NCBI GenBank assembly: GCA_017434025.1
Contig: JAFRGC010000041.1
Span: 1 to 64,000, forward strand
Reading direction: 5' to 3'
DNA length: 64,000 bases
Source of the DNA: Mogibacterium sp.
GTDB taxonomy: Bacteria > Bacillota > Clostridia > Peptostreptococcales > Anaerovoracaceae
Shown here: positions 51,909 to 61,277 of the stretch, piece after piece
Layout: each line of letters begins with the position of its first letter
Position numbering within the stretch: position 1 is the first letter of the stretch
Notes under the pieces: model-generated
What the model was told of the DNA's origin: nothing
Database searches by the model: none
Seen by the model: only the letters and a program-made list of their open reading frames with translations
Made by a program: the position numbers and the translations under genes

Positions 51909-52802
51909 ATGGCAAAGACCAACACACTTTTTGAGGGAGTCGCAACAGCTCTGATCACTCCGATGACAGAGAACGGTGTTAATTATGAACAGTTCGGAAG
52001 ACTGATCGACTGGCAGATCGAGCAGGGCATAGATGCTCTGGTCATCGCCGGCACAACAGGCGAAGGTTCGACCCTTACAGACGAGGAACACAAGGCGTGT
52101 ATCAGTTTTGCGGTGGAGAGAGTCGATCACCGCGTTCCGGTGATCGCCGGCACAGGCAGCAACCATACCGAATACGGCAAACAGCTGACCAAGTACGCGA
52201 GCGATGCCGGTGCTGATGCCTGCCTGATCGTTACTTCATATTACAACAAAGCTACCCAGAACGGCCTTGTAAAACTCTTCTCGGAGTACGCGAGCGTCAG
52301 CGATGTTCCGATCATCGCATATAATGTACCATCGAGGACCGGCCTTAATATCGAGCCGTCAACCTACGTCAAGCTCGCTCAGATCGACAAGGTCGCAGCG
52401 ATCAAGGAGGCGAATTCCAACATCTCCAAGATCGTCGATACTTTCGCAGGAGTAGGAGATAAGATGGACATCTATTCCGGTAATGACGATCAGATCGTTC
52501 CGTTCCTCTCGATGGGAAGCAAGGGAGTCATATCAGTCCTTTCTAATGTGATCCCTGCTGAGACCAGAGAGATCTGCACCAGATTCTGGGCAGGAGATGT
52601 TGCCGGAGCAGCCGCTCTGCAGTGCAAATACAACGAACTCGTCAAGGCTCTCTTCTGTGAGGTCAACCCGATCCCGGTCAAGGAAGCTCTGGCTATGATG
52701 GGATACTGCGATCCGATCATCAGATCACCGCTCTACAGAATGGAAGAGGCTAATCTGGGAAGGCTGAGAACAGCAATGAAAGATCTTGGCATCATCGACT
52801 GA
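51909..52802 (+). CDS. dapA: 4-hydroxy-tetrahydrodipicolinate synthase
   Basis: This 297-residue TIM-barrel aldolase condenses pyruvate with aspartate semialdehyde. GTTGEGSTLT binds the substrate carboxylate, VTSYYNKATQ carries the catalytic Tyr pair, NVPSRTG follows, and the Schiff-base Lys is in VAAIKEAN. GNDDQIVPFLSMGSKGVISV completes the barrel. AAGGAGGATAG precedes ATG 51909. It is the first gene of the riboswitch-controlled operon. Confidence 0.95.
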   Translation: MAKTNTLFEGVATALITPMTENGVNYEQFGRLIDWQIEQGIDALVIAGTTGEGSTLTDEEHKACISFAVERVDHRVPVIAGTGSNHTEYGKQLTKYASDAGADACLIVTSYYNKATQNGLVKLFSEYASVSDVPIIAYNVPSRTGLNIEPSTYVKLAQIDKVAAIKEANSNISKIVDTFAGVGDKMDIYSGNDDQIVPFLSMGSKGVISVLSNVIPAETREICTRFWAGDVAGAAALQCKYNELVKALFCEVNPIPVKEALAMMGYCDPIIRSPLYRMEEANLGRLRTAMKDLGIID

Positions 52803-52830
52803 TAATAGAATTGAGTAAGAGGAGTTCAGT

Positions 52831-53559
52831 ATGATCAGAGTAATTATAAATGGAGCCAGTGGCGCTATGGGAACGATCCTGGCCGGAGTCATCGCGAAGA
52901 CAGAGGACATGGAAGTGGTCGCCGGCGTAGCACTGGAGGGGGATTATTACCGCAGACTTGAGGAGTATCAGGGACCGGCGGATATCGTGATAGATTTCTC
53001 TCATCATAACGGGACCGTGGACCTGATGGACTACTGTGTATCACGCGGACTTCCTGCAGTGGTCTGCACGACCGGACAGACAGATGAAGAACTTGAGTAT
53101 ATCGCGAAAGCAGCGGAGACGATACCGGTCTTCAGATCTGCCAATATGTCGGTGGGAGTAGCGCTTACCGCGAAGCTGGTCAGGGAGGCTGCCGCCAAAT
53201 TCGGACCATGTGATGTGGAGATCGTCGAGATCCACCACAACAGGAAGGTAGATGCACCGAGCGGTACTGCGATCATGCTGGCGGACGCTGTCCGTGAGGC
53301 CAGACCGGAACTGCATTACAACCTTGGACGCAGCGGGATGGCAAAGCGCCAGCCTGATGAGATCGGCATCAGTGCTGTCAGAATGGGGAATATCGTAGGA
53401 ACGCATGAAGTCATGTTCGGCACGAATACTCAGACGATAACGATCACCCATCAGGCGCATGACAGGGCGCTGTTTGCAGATGGCGCGGTCACCGCGGCAA
53501 GATTCTTAACAGGCAAGCCGGCAGGGCTCTATAATATGGATGACCTGCTGGCAGACTGA
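52831..53559 (+). CDS. dapB: 4-hydroxy-tetrahydrodipicolinate reductase
   Basis: This 242-residue reductase makes tetrahydrodipicolinate with NAD(P)H. The N-terminal nucleotide motif is INGASGAMG, followed by VIDFSHHNG. The catalytic VEIHHNRKVDAPSGTA (His-His…Lys) and the end HEVMFGTNTQTITITHQAHDRALFADGAV are complete. AAGAGGAG precedes the ATG, 28 bases behind dapA. Confidence 0.95.
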   Translation: MIRVIINGASGAMGTILAGVIAKTEDMEVVAGVALEGDYYRRLEEYQGPADIVIDFSHHNGTVDLMDYCVSRGLPAVVCTTGQTDEELEYIAKAAETIPVFRSANMSVGVALTAKLVREAAAKFGPCDVEIVEIHHNRKVDAPSGTAIMLADAVREARPELHYNLGRSGMAKRQPDEIGISAVRMGNIVGTHEVMFGTNTQTITITHQAHDRALFADGAVTAARFLTGKPAGLYNMDDLLAD

Positions 53560-53607
53560 TATAACAAGTTGTTTAAGGGACAGAGATAGTGAAGGAGGAT
53601 TACTCAG

Positions 53608-54585
53608 ATGAGAATAGGTATCGTTGGGTACGGTAACATTGGCAGAGGGGTAGAGAGTGCAGTCACCGCAGCTCCGGATATGGAACTCGCCGCAGTATTC
53701 ACTCGCAGGGACCCTGCTTCAGTCAGCACCGCAACGGGGGTTCCGGTGCTCGCGTTTGACGCAATTGCGGAGATGAAGGATGATATCGATGTGCTGATCA
53801 TTTGCGGGGGGAGTGCAACTGATCTGCCATGGATGACACCGCAGCTTGCAGGAATGTGCAATGTTATTGACAGTTTTGACACTCACGCCAGAATACCGGA
53901 GCACTATGCTAACGTAGATGCGGCAGCCAAGGCATCCGGCAAGATCGGCATTATTTCCTGCGGATGGGATCCGGGTTATTTCTCACTGGCAAGGATCTAT
54001 GCTGATGCAGCACTGCCTGATGGTGACAGTTATACTTTCTGGGGACGCGGCGTCAGTCAGGGACATTCTGATGCTATAAGGCGCATTGATGGTGTCGCTG
54101 ATGCCAGACAGTACACAGTGCCTGTTCAGGAGGCTGTCGACAAAGTTAGGAATAATGAGCACCCGGTGTTCACGACACGCGAGATGCATCTCCGCGAGTG
54201 CTATGTAGTGGCAGAGGACGGAGCTGACAGAGACGCGATCGAACAGGCGATCAAGACTATGCCAAATTATTTTGATGAATACGATACTACCGTGACTTTC
54301 GTCACCCAGGAAGAGCTCAACCGCGATCACAGCGGTCTTCCGCACGGCGGCAGCGTCATCAGGAGCGGATGTACCGGCAATGACAAGGAATTCAATAACA
54401 CCATCGAATTCAAGCTTGACCTTGACTCGAATCCGTTCTTTACGGGCAGCATCCTGACCGCGGCTGCAAGAGCTGCATACAGGATGAATGCAGAGGGGCA
54501 GAGCGGAGCAAGAGCGATGTTCGATATTCCGCCGGCATATCTGTCAACGCATGACCGTGATGAACTGCTGGCACATATGCTGTAA
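53608..54585 (+). CDS. ddh: meso-Diaminopimelate dehydrogenase
   Basis: This 325-residue NADP-dependent enzyme converts tetrahydrodipicolinate to meso-DAP in one step, replacing the dapD/dapC/dapE succinylase or acetylase branches. The N-terminal motif is IGIVGYGNIGRG, and strand 2 ends FTRRDP (Arg-Arg, NADP). Family blocks follow: LIICGGSATDLPWMTPQL, DSFDTHARIPEH, ISCGWDPGYFSLAR, WGRGVSQGHSDAIRRIDGV and LPHGGSVIRSG. Its presence explains the absence of other dap genes here. Confidence 0.95.
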   Translation: MRIGIVGYGNIGRGVESAVTAAPDMELAAVFTRRDPASVSTATGVPVLAFDAIAEMKDDIDVLIICGGSATDLPWMTPQLAGMCNVIDSFDTHARIPEHYANVDAAAKASGKIGIISCGWDPGYFSLARIYADAALPDGDSYTFWGRGVSQGHSDAIRRIDGVADARQYTVPVQEAVDKVRNNEHPVFTTREMHLRECYVVAEDGADRDAIEQAIKTMPNYFDEYDTTVTFVTQEELNRDHSGLPHGGSVIRSGCTGNDKEFNNTIEFKLDLDSNPFFTGSILTAAARAAYRMNAEGQSGARAMFDIPPAYLSTHDRDELLAHML

Positions 54586-54611
54586 CACAGGAAGTAGGAG
54601 GACCACTGAAA

Positions 54612-55907
54612 ATGCTCTATGATCACCTGTCGATAAACACACAGGGGCATCTGACGATCGGAGGTATCGATACCTCTGAACTGGCTGCAGAGTACGGCAC
54701 ACCTCTGTATGTCATTGACGAGGATGTCATAAGAAAGAACTGCAGGACCTATACGCAGGCCATGCGGAAGTATTTCGGTGAAGATTCCGCTCCGCTGTAC
54801 GCGAGCAAAGCGCTTTGCTTCAAGGGCATCTATCCTGTCGTGGAATCTGAAGGGATGTGTGTGGATGTCGTATCTCCGGGAGAGATCTATACCGCTCTTG
54901 CTGCGGGATTCCCTCCGGAGAAGATGTTCTTCCACGGAACCAACAAGACAGACGCAGATATCGGATACGGGGTCGAAGCAGGCATAGGATATTTTGTCGT
55001 TGACAATTTCAATGAGCTGAGAACTCTGGACCGTATCGCAGGAAGTAAGGGAGTATGTCAGACTGTGCTCCTGAGGCTGACCGTAGGACTGGATCCTCAC
55101 ACGCTCGAGGCGATCAATACCGGAAGAGTCGATTCACAGTTCGGTGTTCCGATCGACACAGGTCAGGCAGATGACTTTGTCAGAGAGGCGCTTGCGTGCC
55201 GCAATATCAGAGTCGCGGGATTCCACAGTCATGTGGGATCGCAGATATTCGAAAGCGATTCTTTTGTCAGGCAGATAGAGATCCTCACGAGATTTGCCGC
55301 TCATATTGAGAGTGAGACTGGGCACCATACCGGGATCCTCAATATTGGCGGAGGATTCGGTGTGAGATATACGGATCGGGATCCGCTGCAGGATATCTCC
55401 GGACGGATCAGCGAGATCGCGGATCGTCTTGATCGCTGCTGCGCTGAGTTTGGCATTGAGAAGCCGGTGATCTACATGGAGCCGGGGCGCAGCATCGTTG
55501 CTGACGCAGGAATCACTCTCTATACTGCCGGAGGAGTCAAGGAGATCCCTGGATACCGCAACTATGTCACCATAGACGGAGGTATGACGGACAATCCGAG
55601 ATTTGCGCTCTACAGATCCGAATACACAGTCCTGAACGCGAGCAGAATGAAAGAGCCGGCAGACTATGAATGCACAGTTGCCGGCAGATGCTGCGAGAGC
55701 GGTGACAGGATCGCGGAGAACGTTCTGATCGCCAGACCGGAGAGAGGAGACCTGATAGCGGTCCTGACCACCGGTGCGTACAACTATTCCATGGCTTCTA
55801 ACTACAACAGAGTTCCGAGGCCTGCAATGGTCATGATCAGCGGAGGGGCAGCAAGACTTGTGGTCAGGCGGGAGTCCTTCGAGGATCTGATCCGTAATGA
55901 GATCTGA
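54612..55907 (+). CDS. lysA: Diaminopimelate decarboxylase
   Basis: This 431-residue fold-type III PLP enzyme decarboxylates meso-DAP to lysine. The PLP Lys is in LYASKALCFKGI. Other blocks are FHGTNKTDADIG, GFHSHVGSQIFE, NIGGGFGVRY, MEPGRSIVADAG, the catalytic Cys in GRCCESGDRI, and GAYNYSMASNYNR. AGTAGGAGG lies upstream. It ends the lysine operon 45 bases before the convergent peptidase gene. No strong terminator was found. Confidence 0.95.
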   Translation: MLYDHLSINTQGHLTIGGIDTSELAAEYGTPLYVIDEDVIRKNCRTYTQAMRKYFGEDSAPLYASKALCFKGIYPVVESEGMCVDVVSPGEIYTALAAGFPPEKMFFHGTNKTDADIGYGVEAGIGYFVVDNFNELRTLDRIAGSKGVCQTVLLRLTVGLDPHTLEAINTGRVDSQFGVPIDTGQADDFVREALACRNIRVAGFHSHVGSQIFESDSFVRQIEILTRFAAHIESETGHHTGILNIGGGFGVRYTDRDPLQDISGRISEIADRLDRCCAEFGIEKPVIYMEPGRSIVADAGITLYTAGGVKEIPGYRNYVTIDGGMTDNPRFALYRSEYTVLNASRMKEPADYECTVAGRCCESGDRIAENVLIARPERGDLIAVLTTGAYNYSMASNYNRVPRPAMVMISGGAARLVVRRESFEDLIRNEI

Positions 55908-55951
55908 CGCGATCCTGATAATATATTTCTGATTCTTTTCTAAATCATTTC

Positions 55952-58822
55952 TTAAATACTGACTATTTCGAGATCCGGGCAGCTTTCGAGCGCGGACTTC
56001 GGACCGATGACACATATGCTGCCGTCAGCCGCAAGTCCCTTGAAGGCATCACGCCAGGATCTCAGTTCGTTTGCGGTGGTTTCGAGGATCTCTCTGCGTA
56101 CTCTGATGCGGTCCTCGTCTGTGAACCCTGACAGCCAGAAATCATCGGCTGAGCGTCCCTTGGCTCCCGGTGTAATGAGTGGCTCCGTAGAAGCGACTGT
56201 CGAGATGATAAAGCCGTCAAGCGCTGCATCCTCTGAGTCCGCGAATGCGGTGAGGAAATCAGGGATCGTGCTGTAAACGTCAAGTGATCTCGCAGGGCTC
56301 GGGTCCCGGTAGGAATAGCAGTACAAACTTCCGGTCCTTCCTGCAGATACGGAGGCGCCATATGCGCCGCCTTTCACACGGATCTCATTCCAGAGGTGCG
56401 AAAGCGACAGAATGTTGGCAGCGACCGATATGCTTCCGCGTGGACGTACACCCATCGCTGAGAGGTCGTATGTCTGGATCGCATGTGAAACGGATGCCGG
56501 TACAACGATACCCATTCTGTGAGGAAGCGTTGACGTGTATGATGCAGCGGCCGGTCTCTGCTCGCCTGCCGCGAACATCCCGATAAATCTGCTGATATCC
56601 ACAGGCTCAGATGCTGTAACACTGATCACAGCGCCGGTGCGTACAACAGAGCGTGCGATAAGATCCTGTGCGAAACCTGTAAATCTATCGATCCTGCTGT
56701 CGAAGTCTTCGTTCATTCCATGCATGAACTGGTTGAATGTATAACCGTTCGCAGCCTCTGCCGCAGCATCTCTTGCAGAATAGTGAGATCTTGCAGCGTA
56801 GAGCGCGAATTTGTGGCCCGAAGTGATCGCGGCGCGTTTGCAGTCCTCGTCGATCTGAGTCACCAGTTCCTTCATGAGCGGTTTATCATCAAACTTAGTG
56901 CGCGTAAGGATCTCTATGATCAGATCCTCAGCCTTGTCGATGTTATCTCTGAGGACCGCGGCTCTCGCTCTCAGACAAGGAGTGCATGATGCATTGTCGT
57001 TATCGCGTGCGAGGATATCCAGACCGAACGAGAGTGTCCCGATATACGTCCTGATCTCATTCTGCAGTGCGGTCAGACTGTAATTTTCAGTCGGAAGGTC
57101 ATTATAGAACTCTGAGATCAGCGCTGCCGCAGGAATATCCTCCAGGCTGAGATCCGTCACCGGGAAATACGCATTGAGATATACGATCCCGTTCGTGGTG
57201 ACAGGGTGGTACAGAGTCCGTACTCCATCTATATACTGTTCATCCGTTCCGATCAGTTCAGGCGTACGGTTAACGTCTTTGAGGTCGAGCTGAGGGATCG
57301 ATGCCAGAGCTTCATCACTGTCAGGGGTTTCCTGCCAGCTGAGAAGCTTTGCGTTCAGATCTTCGAGATCATGCAGAGCCTGCTCATCCATAGCGGAAAC
57401 GATACTGTCGACCCTTGCTGTCTCTGCAGCGGCCTTCTCTTCGCCAAGTGTGACTGAAGGGAGGACTGTGATCCTGGAGAAGCTTTTCTTATCTGTCATG
57501 TATTCAGCTGCGATCTGCGCAGCCTCCCCCGAAGCTACGAGAGCGCGAAGATTGGCGATTGCTTCGTTGCTCCTGAGATACAGCACCGGATCGCCGCCAT
57601 ACAGCCAGGAATTGAGTGCAGAGATAGCGCGGTAGAGCCCCTGCGGCTCCGGATACTGACGGAATCTGAAGTCCAGCTGATTGACCGAAGCCAGAAGATC
57701 CTTCTCAGGAATGCCTTCGTCCAGGACCTTGCGTGTTGTTTCCGTTACGATATCTATGAGACGGTCCGCATTATCCGGATCTGCTCCGCGGAACATGATG
57801 ACCAGATAAGGCTGGGCAAGACCGTCAGATATATAGACTTCCATGTCTTCGGCAAGGCCGGAGGACAGGACCGCTCTCTTGAGCGGCGACTCGTTCGAGT
57901 CGGCAAGCTGCTCGGTCATGACACTGAGGGCGAGCAGCTTGTCCCTGTCCTCCCAAGTGCCGATGATCCTGCCGAACATCACGACCGGTTTGCCGTTATC
58001 ATCACTGACTTCATAGCTGCAGGTGGCCTCAGCAGTACGCGGCTCCTGCATCACGATCTCCGGTACATACTCGAGTCTGTCATATCCGGACAGATAAGAA
58101 TCGATCTTCTCGAGTGTAGCTTCCAGCGGTATATTGCCGTCCAGGTAGAAGTACGAATTGGACGGATGGTAATATTTCTTGTATCTTGCAATGAAATCAT
58201 CATAAGTCAGGTCAGGGATCGCCTCCGGATCTCCGCCTGAATTATGCCCGTAGCAAGTATCCGGGAAGAGGAGCTTGCACATATTCCTCTCGGCGATCTG
58301 ATCCACATCAGACATCGCGCCTTTCATCTCATTGAAAACGACGCCCTTGTAAACAGGCTTGTCCCCGGCAGTGTCTATATGCCAGCCTTCCTGATAGAAG
58401 ATGTTAGGGTCGTGCAGAATATTAGGGCGGAACACTGCGTCAAGATAAACTCCCATGAGATTGAGATAATCCTGTTCCATGCGGCTGGATACCGGATATA
58501 GAGTTTTGTCCGGGAAAGTCATCGCGTTGAGGAACGTGTTCATCGAAGTCTTGAGCAGCTCGACGAAAGGCTCTCTGACCGGATAGTTCTCAGATCCGCA
58601 CAGAACAGAATGCTCCAGGATATGGAATACACCGGTGCTGTCTTCCGGCAGAGTCCTGAAGCCGACAGAGAAGAGCTTGTTCTCCTCTGAGCTCTTCGCC
58701 CATACCAGACCGGCGCCGGTCCTGTCATGAGTCATTTCGATCAGCTGTCCGCCGAACTCTTCGACATCTCTGATCCTTGTAACAGTAAAGCCGTATAATC
58801 TGTCATTTATATTCAAAGACAT
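55952..58822 (-). CDS. M16C (PreP/insulinase-like) zinc metallopeptidase
   Basis: This 956-residue clamshell peptidase degrades peptides. The inverted zinc motif is FHILEHSVLCGS (HxxEH at 67-71), with the distal Glu expected in the NEMKGAMSDV region. Four M16 modules with the M16C-associated middle domain are consistent with the full length of PreP-type enzymes (about 970). No signal peptide is seen, so it is cytoplasmic. It is transcribed alone, against its neighbours. Confidence 0.93.
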   Translation of the reverse strand: MSLNINDRLYGFTVTRIRDVEEFGGQLIEMTHDRTGAGLVWAKSSEENKLFSVGFRTLPEDSTGVFHILEHSVLCGSENYPVREPFVELLKTSMNTFLNAMTFPDKTLYPVSSRMEQDYLNLMGVYLDAVFRPNILHDPNIFYQEGWHIDTAGDKPVYKGVVFNEMKGAMSDVDQIAERNMCKLLFPDTCYGHNSGGDPEAIPDLTYDDFIARYKKYYHPSNSYFYLDGNIPLEATLEKIDSYLSGYDRLEYVPEIVMQEPRTAEATCSYEVSDDNGKPVVMFGRIIGTWEDRDKLLALSVMTEQLADSNESPLKRAVLSSGLAEDMEVYISDGLAQPYLVIMFRGADPDNADRLIDIVTETTRKVLDEGIPEKDLLASVNQLDFRFRQYPEPQGLYRAISALNSWLYGGDPVLYLRSNEAIANLRALVASGEAAQIAAEYMTDKKSFSRITVLPSVTLGEEKAAAETARVDSIVSAMDEQALHDLEDLNAKLLSWQETPDSDEALASIPQLDLKDVNRTPELIGTDEQYIDGVRTLYHPVTTNGIVYLNAYFPVTDLSLEDIPAAALISEFYNDLPTENYSLTALQNEIRTYIGTLSFGLDILARDNDNASCTPCLRARAAVLRDNIDKAEDLIIEILTRTKFDDKPLMKELVTQIDEDCKRAAITSGHKFALYAARSHYSARDAAAEAANGYTFNQFMHGMNEDFDSRIDRFTGFAQDLIARSVVRTGAVISVTASEPVDISRFIGMFAAGEQRPAAASYTSTLPHRMGIVVPASVSHAIQTYDLSAMGVRPRGSISVAANILSLSHLWNEIRVKGGAYGASVSAGRTGSLYCYSYRDPSPARSLDVYSTIPDFLTAFADSEDAALDGFIISTVASTEPLITPGAKGRSADDFWLSGFTDEDRIRVRREILETTANELRSWRDAFKGLAADGSICVIGPKSALESCPDLEIVSI

Positions 58823-58900
58823 ATCGATACCCCTTATAATTTCTCAAAGTCGATTGATATTATATCATAATACTGTAAAGTTTTTTACCAATCAGTGTTG

Positions 58901-58909
58901 TGTTATAAT
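58901..58909 (+). promoter_or_regulatory. Extended -10 promoter for the HerA-like gene
   Basis: TGTTATAAT is an extended -10; the -35 position holds only TTTTTT (58881-58886). The 170 bases between the divergent peptidase and HerA-like genes are AT-rich and otherwise featureless. Confidence 0.45.
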
Positions 58910-58992
58910 GAACTCAAATATGCATTATACAGATCCTCAGTGATCCTGATGTGAAGAGCTTAATACTGTGAACCGCGAAAGGAGCGTTCCAC

Positions 58993-60687
58993 ATGATTGA
59001 CAATGGATATATTTATTTTGCAAGGAAAGGCGCCGGTGAAGGTCTTGGAGATAAGATCTGCATGCGTCCTGACAAAGCCAACAGGCATGGCTTCATCTGC
59101 GGTGCGACAGGTACCGGCAAGTCGGTAACGCTCAAGGTGCTGGCAGAGAGTTTTTCACAGATAGGCGTTCCGGTATTCATGTCCGATGTCAAGGGCGATA
59201 TGGCCGGAATAGCGGTTCCGGGCACTGACAGCGAAGGTATGCAGAAGAGACTTGACCGCTTCAGTATCCGGGATCAGTTCCAATACGAAGGATATCCGGT
59301 ATCGATCTTCGACATCTACAACGAGAAGGGCACGCCGCTCCGCACGACAGTTTCCGAGATGGGGCCGCAGCTGTTCTCGCAGGTGCTGGATCTCAACGAC
59401 ACACAGTCTGAGCTGATGCAGGTCATATTCAAGATCGCTGATGATCTGGGACTGATCCTCACAGATACCAAAGACATGAAGGCGATGCTGCAGTATGCTG
59501 CCGACCACTCCAACGACTTCAAGATGGATTACGGCAACATCCCTCAGCAGTCCGCATCTACGATCATCCGTGCGATCGTCGCGCTGGAAGCAGAAGGCGC
59601 TGACAAGTTCTTCGGCGAACCGGCGATAGACATCAGGGATTTCTTCCTGACCGCACCGGACGGCAGAGGCATCATCAACATCCTCGATGCGGAGACACTG
59701 ATCAACAAGCCGAGACTGTATTCAGCATTCATGCTGTATCTGCTGTCTGAACTCTTCGAGATCCTTCCGGAAGTCGGAGATCCTGAGAAACCTAAGATCG
59801 TGTTCTTCTTCGATGAGGCGCACCTCCTGTTCAGGAACGCGTCGAAGAGCCTGCTGGAGAAGATCGAGCAGGTCGTCAAGCTGATCCGGTCCAAGGGCGT
59901 ATCGATCTTCTTCGTCACACAGAGCCCGGGAGACATTCCGAATGCTGTAATGAGCCAGCTCGGCAACAAGATCGAGCACGGCCTGCACGCATATACACCG
60001 GCAGAGCAGAGAGTAGTCAAAGCAGCTGCAGATTCGTTCAGGACGAATCCTGAATTCGATACCGAAGAACTCCTGCTGAGACTCGGTACCGGCGAAGCGG
60101 TCGTATCGACACTCGATGAGAAAGGCGCGCCTTCTGTAGCGGAGCATGCGTATATTCTCCCGCCTGAGAGCCGCATGGGAGCCCTCACGGATGAGGAGAG
60201 AGAAGAGATCGTACGCACCTCCATACTCAACAGCAAGTACGAATTCATGGTCGACAATGTCTCTGCGTATGAGGTGATCACCGGCCGGACCACGGCAGCT
60301 CCACAGGGAGTCAGCGCCGGTGGCGGGTACACATACAGCGCGGATTTCAACACACCGGTGCAGCCGGCACAGGCAGAGGAGCAGGAGATCACCTTCGACA
60401 TGACACCTGTTCAGCAGGAGCAGCCTGCACAGAAGAAGGTCAAAGCAGAGCCGGCATCCGCACGTGAGGTCAGCGAGGATTCCGGACGCTCGATCGGTGA
60501 TCTGGCAGACAGCTTCCTCGGGAAGAGCGGCACTCGTCAGGTCATGAGATCGACGGGAGGTTCCATAGGCCGTGAGATAGGCAAGACCGTAGGAGAGGCA
60601 GTGTTCGGCAAGAAGGGCAGGACCATCGGCGGCAACATCGGATCTGCGATCGGACGCAATCTGTTCGGAACACTCAGCAAGAAATAA
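58993..60687 (+). CDS. HerA/DUF853-type ATPase (helicase HerA-like, C-terminal)
   Basis: This is a 564-residue FtsK/HerA-superfamily ATPase. Walker A GATGTGKSVTLK is at about residues 36-47, FMSDVKGDMAG follows, Walker B is IVFFFDEAHLLF, and FFVTQSPGDIPNAVMSQLGNKIEHGLHAYTP is the DUF853 signature. The C-terminal 130 residues are a Pro/Gln/Glu-rich linker and a glycine-rich end (GSIGREIGKTVGEAVFGKKGRTIGG). The family is widespread, and its substrate, DNA or protein, is not known. It has no NurA nuclease or SIR2 partner here, so an anti-phage role is not supported. Confidence 0.9.
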   Translation: MIDNGYIYFARKGAGEGLGDKICMRPDKANRHGFICGATGTGKSVTLKVLAESFSQIGVPVFMSDVKGDMAGIAVPGTDSEGMQKRLDRFSIRDQFQYEGYPVSIFDIYNEKGTPLRTTVSEMGPQLFSQVLDLNDTQSELMQVIFKIADDLGLILTDTKDMKAMLQYAADHSNDFKMDYGNIPQQSASTIIRAIVALEAEGADKFFGEPAIDIRDFFLTAPDGRGIINILDAETLINKPRLYSAFMLYLLSELFEILPEVGDPEKPKIVFFFDEAHLLFRNASKSLLEKIEQVVKLIRSKGVSIFFVTQSPGDIPNAVMSQLGNKIEHGLHAYTPAEQRVVKAAADSFRTNPEFDTEELLLRLGTGEAVVSTLDEKGAPSVAEHAYILPPESRMGALTDEEREEIVRTSILNSKYEFMVDNVSAYEVITGRTTAAPQGVSAGGGYTYSADFNTPVQPAQAEEQEITFDMTPVQQEQPAQKKVKAEPASAREVSEDSGRSIGDLADSFLGKSGTRQVMRSTGGSIGREIGKTVGEAVFGKKGRTIGGNIGSAIGRNLFGTLSKK

Positions 60688-60715
60688 AGCGAATACGGAT
60701 AACGATCATACGACG

Positions 60716-60745
60716 AAAACGGCTGGGGATACAGCCGTTTTGCTT
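60716..60745 (+). terminator. Rho-independent terminator
   Basis: AAAACGGCTG/CAGCCGTTTT perfect 10-bp stem with a 6-base loop and a T-containing tail. Confidence 0.85.
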
Positions 60746-60770
60746 AAGGAATACAATTGAAAGGGAAGCC

Positions 60771-61259
60771 ATGGCACTGACTAAGGAAGATGTCATCAGA
60801 CTGCTTGATGACAAGAAGATCAAATACGAGATAGCAGAGCACAAGCCTGTCTATACGATTGACGAGATGCTCGAGTGCAACCTGCCGCATCCGCAGCAGA
60901 TCGCGAAGAATCTGTTCATCCGGGATGACAAGAAGCGCAAATACTATCTTATAACATGTCTCGAGGATAAGAAGGTCAATCTCAAGGAATTCAGGAAGGA
61001 GCACGACACCCGTCCGCTCACGTTCGCGTCGGAAGATGATCTCATGGCCAAAATGGGTCTGTACCGCGGGGCTGTAACGCCTTTCGGCATTCTCAACAAT
61101 GAGGAGAAGGATGTGGTCGTCTTCATCGATAAAGATTACGAGAATAAGCTCATGGGCATCCACCCTTGTGACAATACGGCGACTGTATACGTCAACACTC
61201 GTGATGTCGCCAAACTGCTCAAAGAGCATGGCAACGAGATACACTTCATCAAGATGTAG
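60771..61259 (+). CDS. YbaK/PrdX-type aminoacyl-tRNA deacylase domain protein
   Basis: This is a 162-residue single-domain protein. KYEIAEHKPVYTIDEML, AKNLFIRDDKKRKYYLITC, VNLKEFR, YRGAVTPFGILNNEEKDVVVFID and GIHPCDNTATVYV are typical of the prolyl-tRNA synthetase-associated editing domain (PrdX/ProXp). Such proteins hydrolyse Ala-tRNAPro or other mischarged tRNAs in trans. The substrate amino acid is not determined. It is 18 bases ahead of the GH127 gene. Confidence 0.9.
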   Translation: MALTKEDVIRLLDDKKIKYEIAEHKPVYTIDEMLECNLPHPQQIAKNLFIRDDKKRKYYLITCLEDKKVNLKEFRKEHDTRPLTFASEDDLMAKMGLYRGAVTPFGILNNEEKDVVVFIDKDYENKLMGIHPCDNTATVYVNTRDVAKLLKEHGNEIHFIKM

Positions 61260-61277
61260 GGCGCAGGAGGAAGGTTC

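Noticed and set aside
55134..56015. Long open frame on the minus strand opposite lysA
   Set aside because: It lies entirely against a well-supported gene, has no recognisable domain, and mirrors the codon bias of lysA. The same applies to long frames opposite dapB, the DUF5692 gene, the second TauE/SafE gene and the four-carbon acid kinase.
58993..60687. HerA-type ATPase as part of an anti-phage or DNA end-resection system
   Set aside because: No NurA, SIR2, DUF4297 or other effector gene is adjacent. The sequence fits the housekeeping-like DUF853 family with a tRNA-editing gene and a glycosidase downstream.
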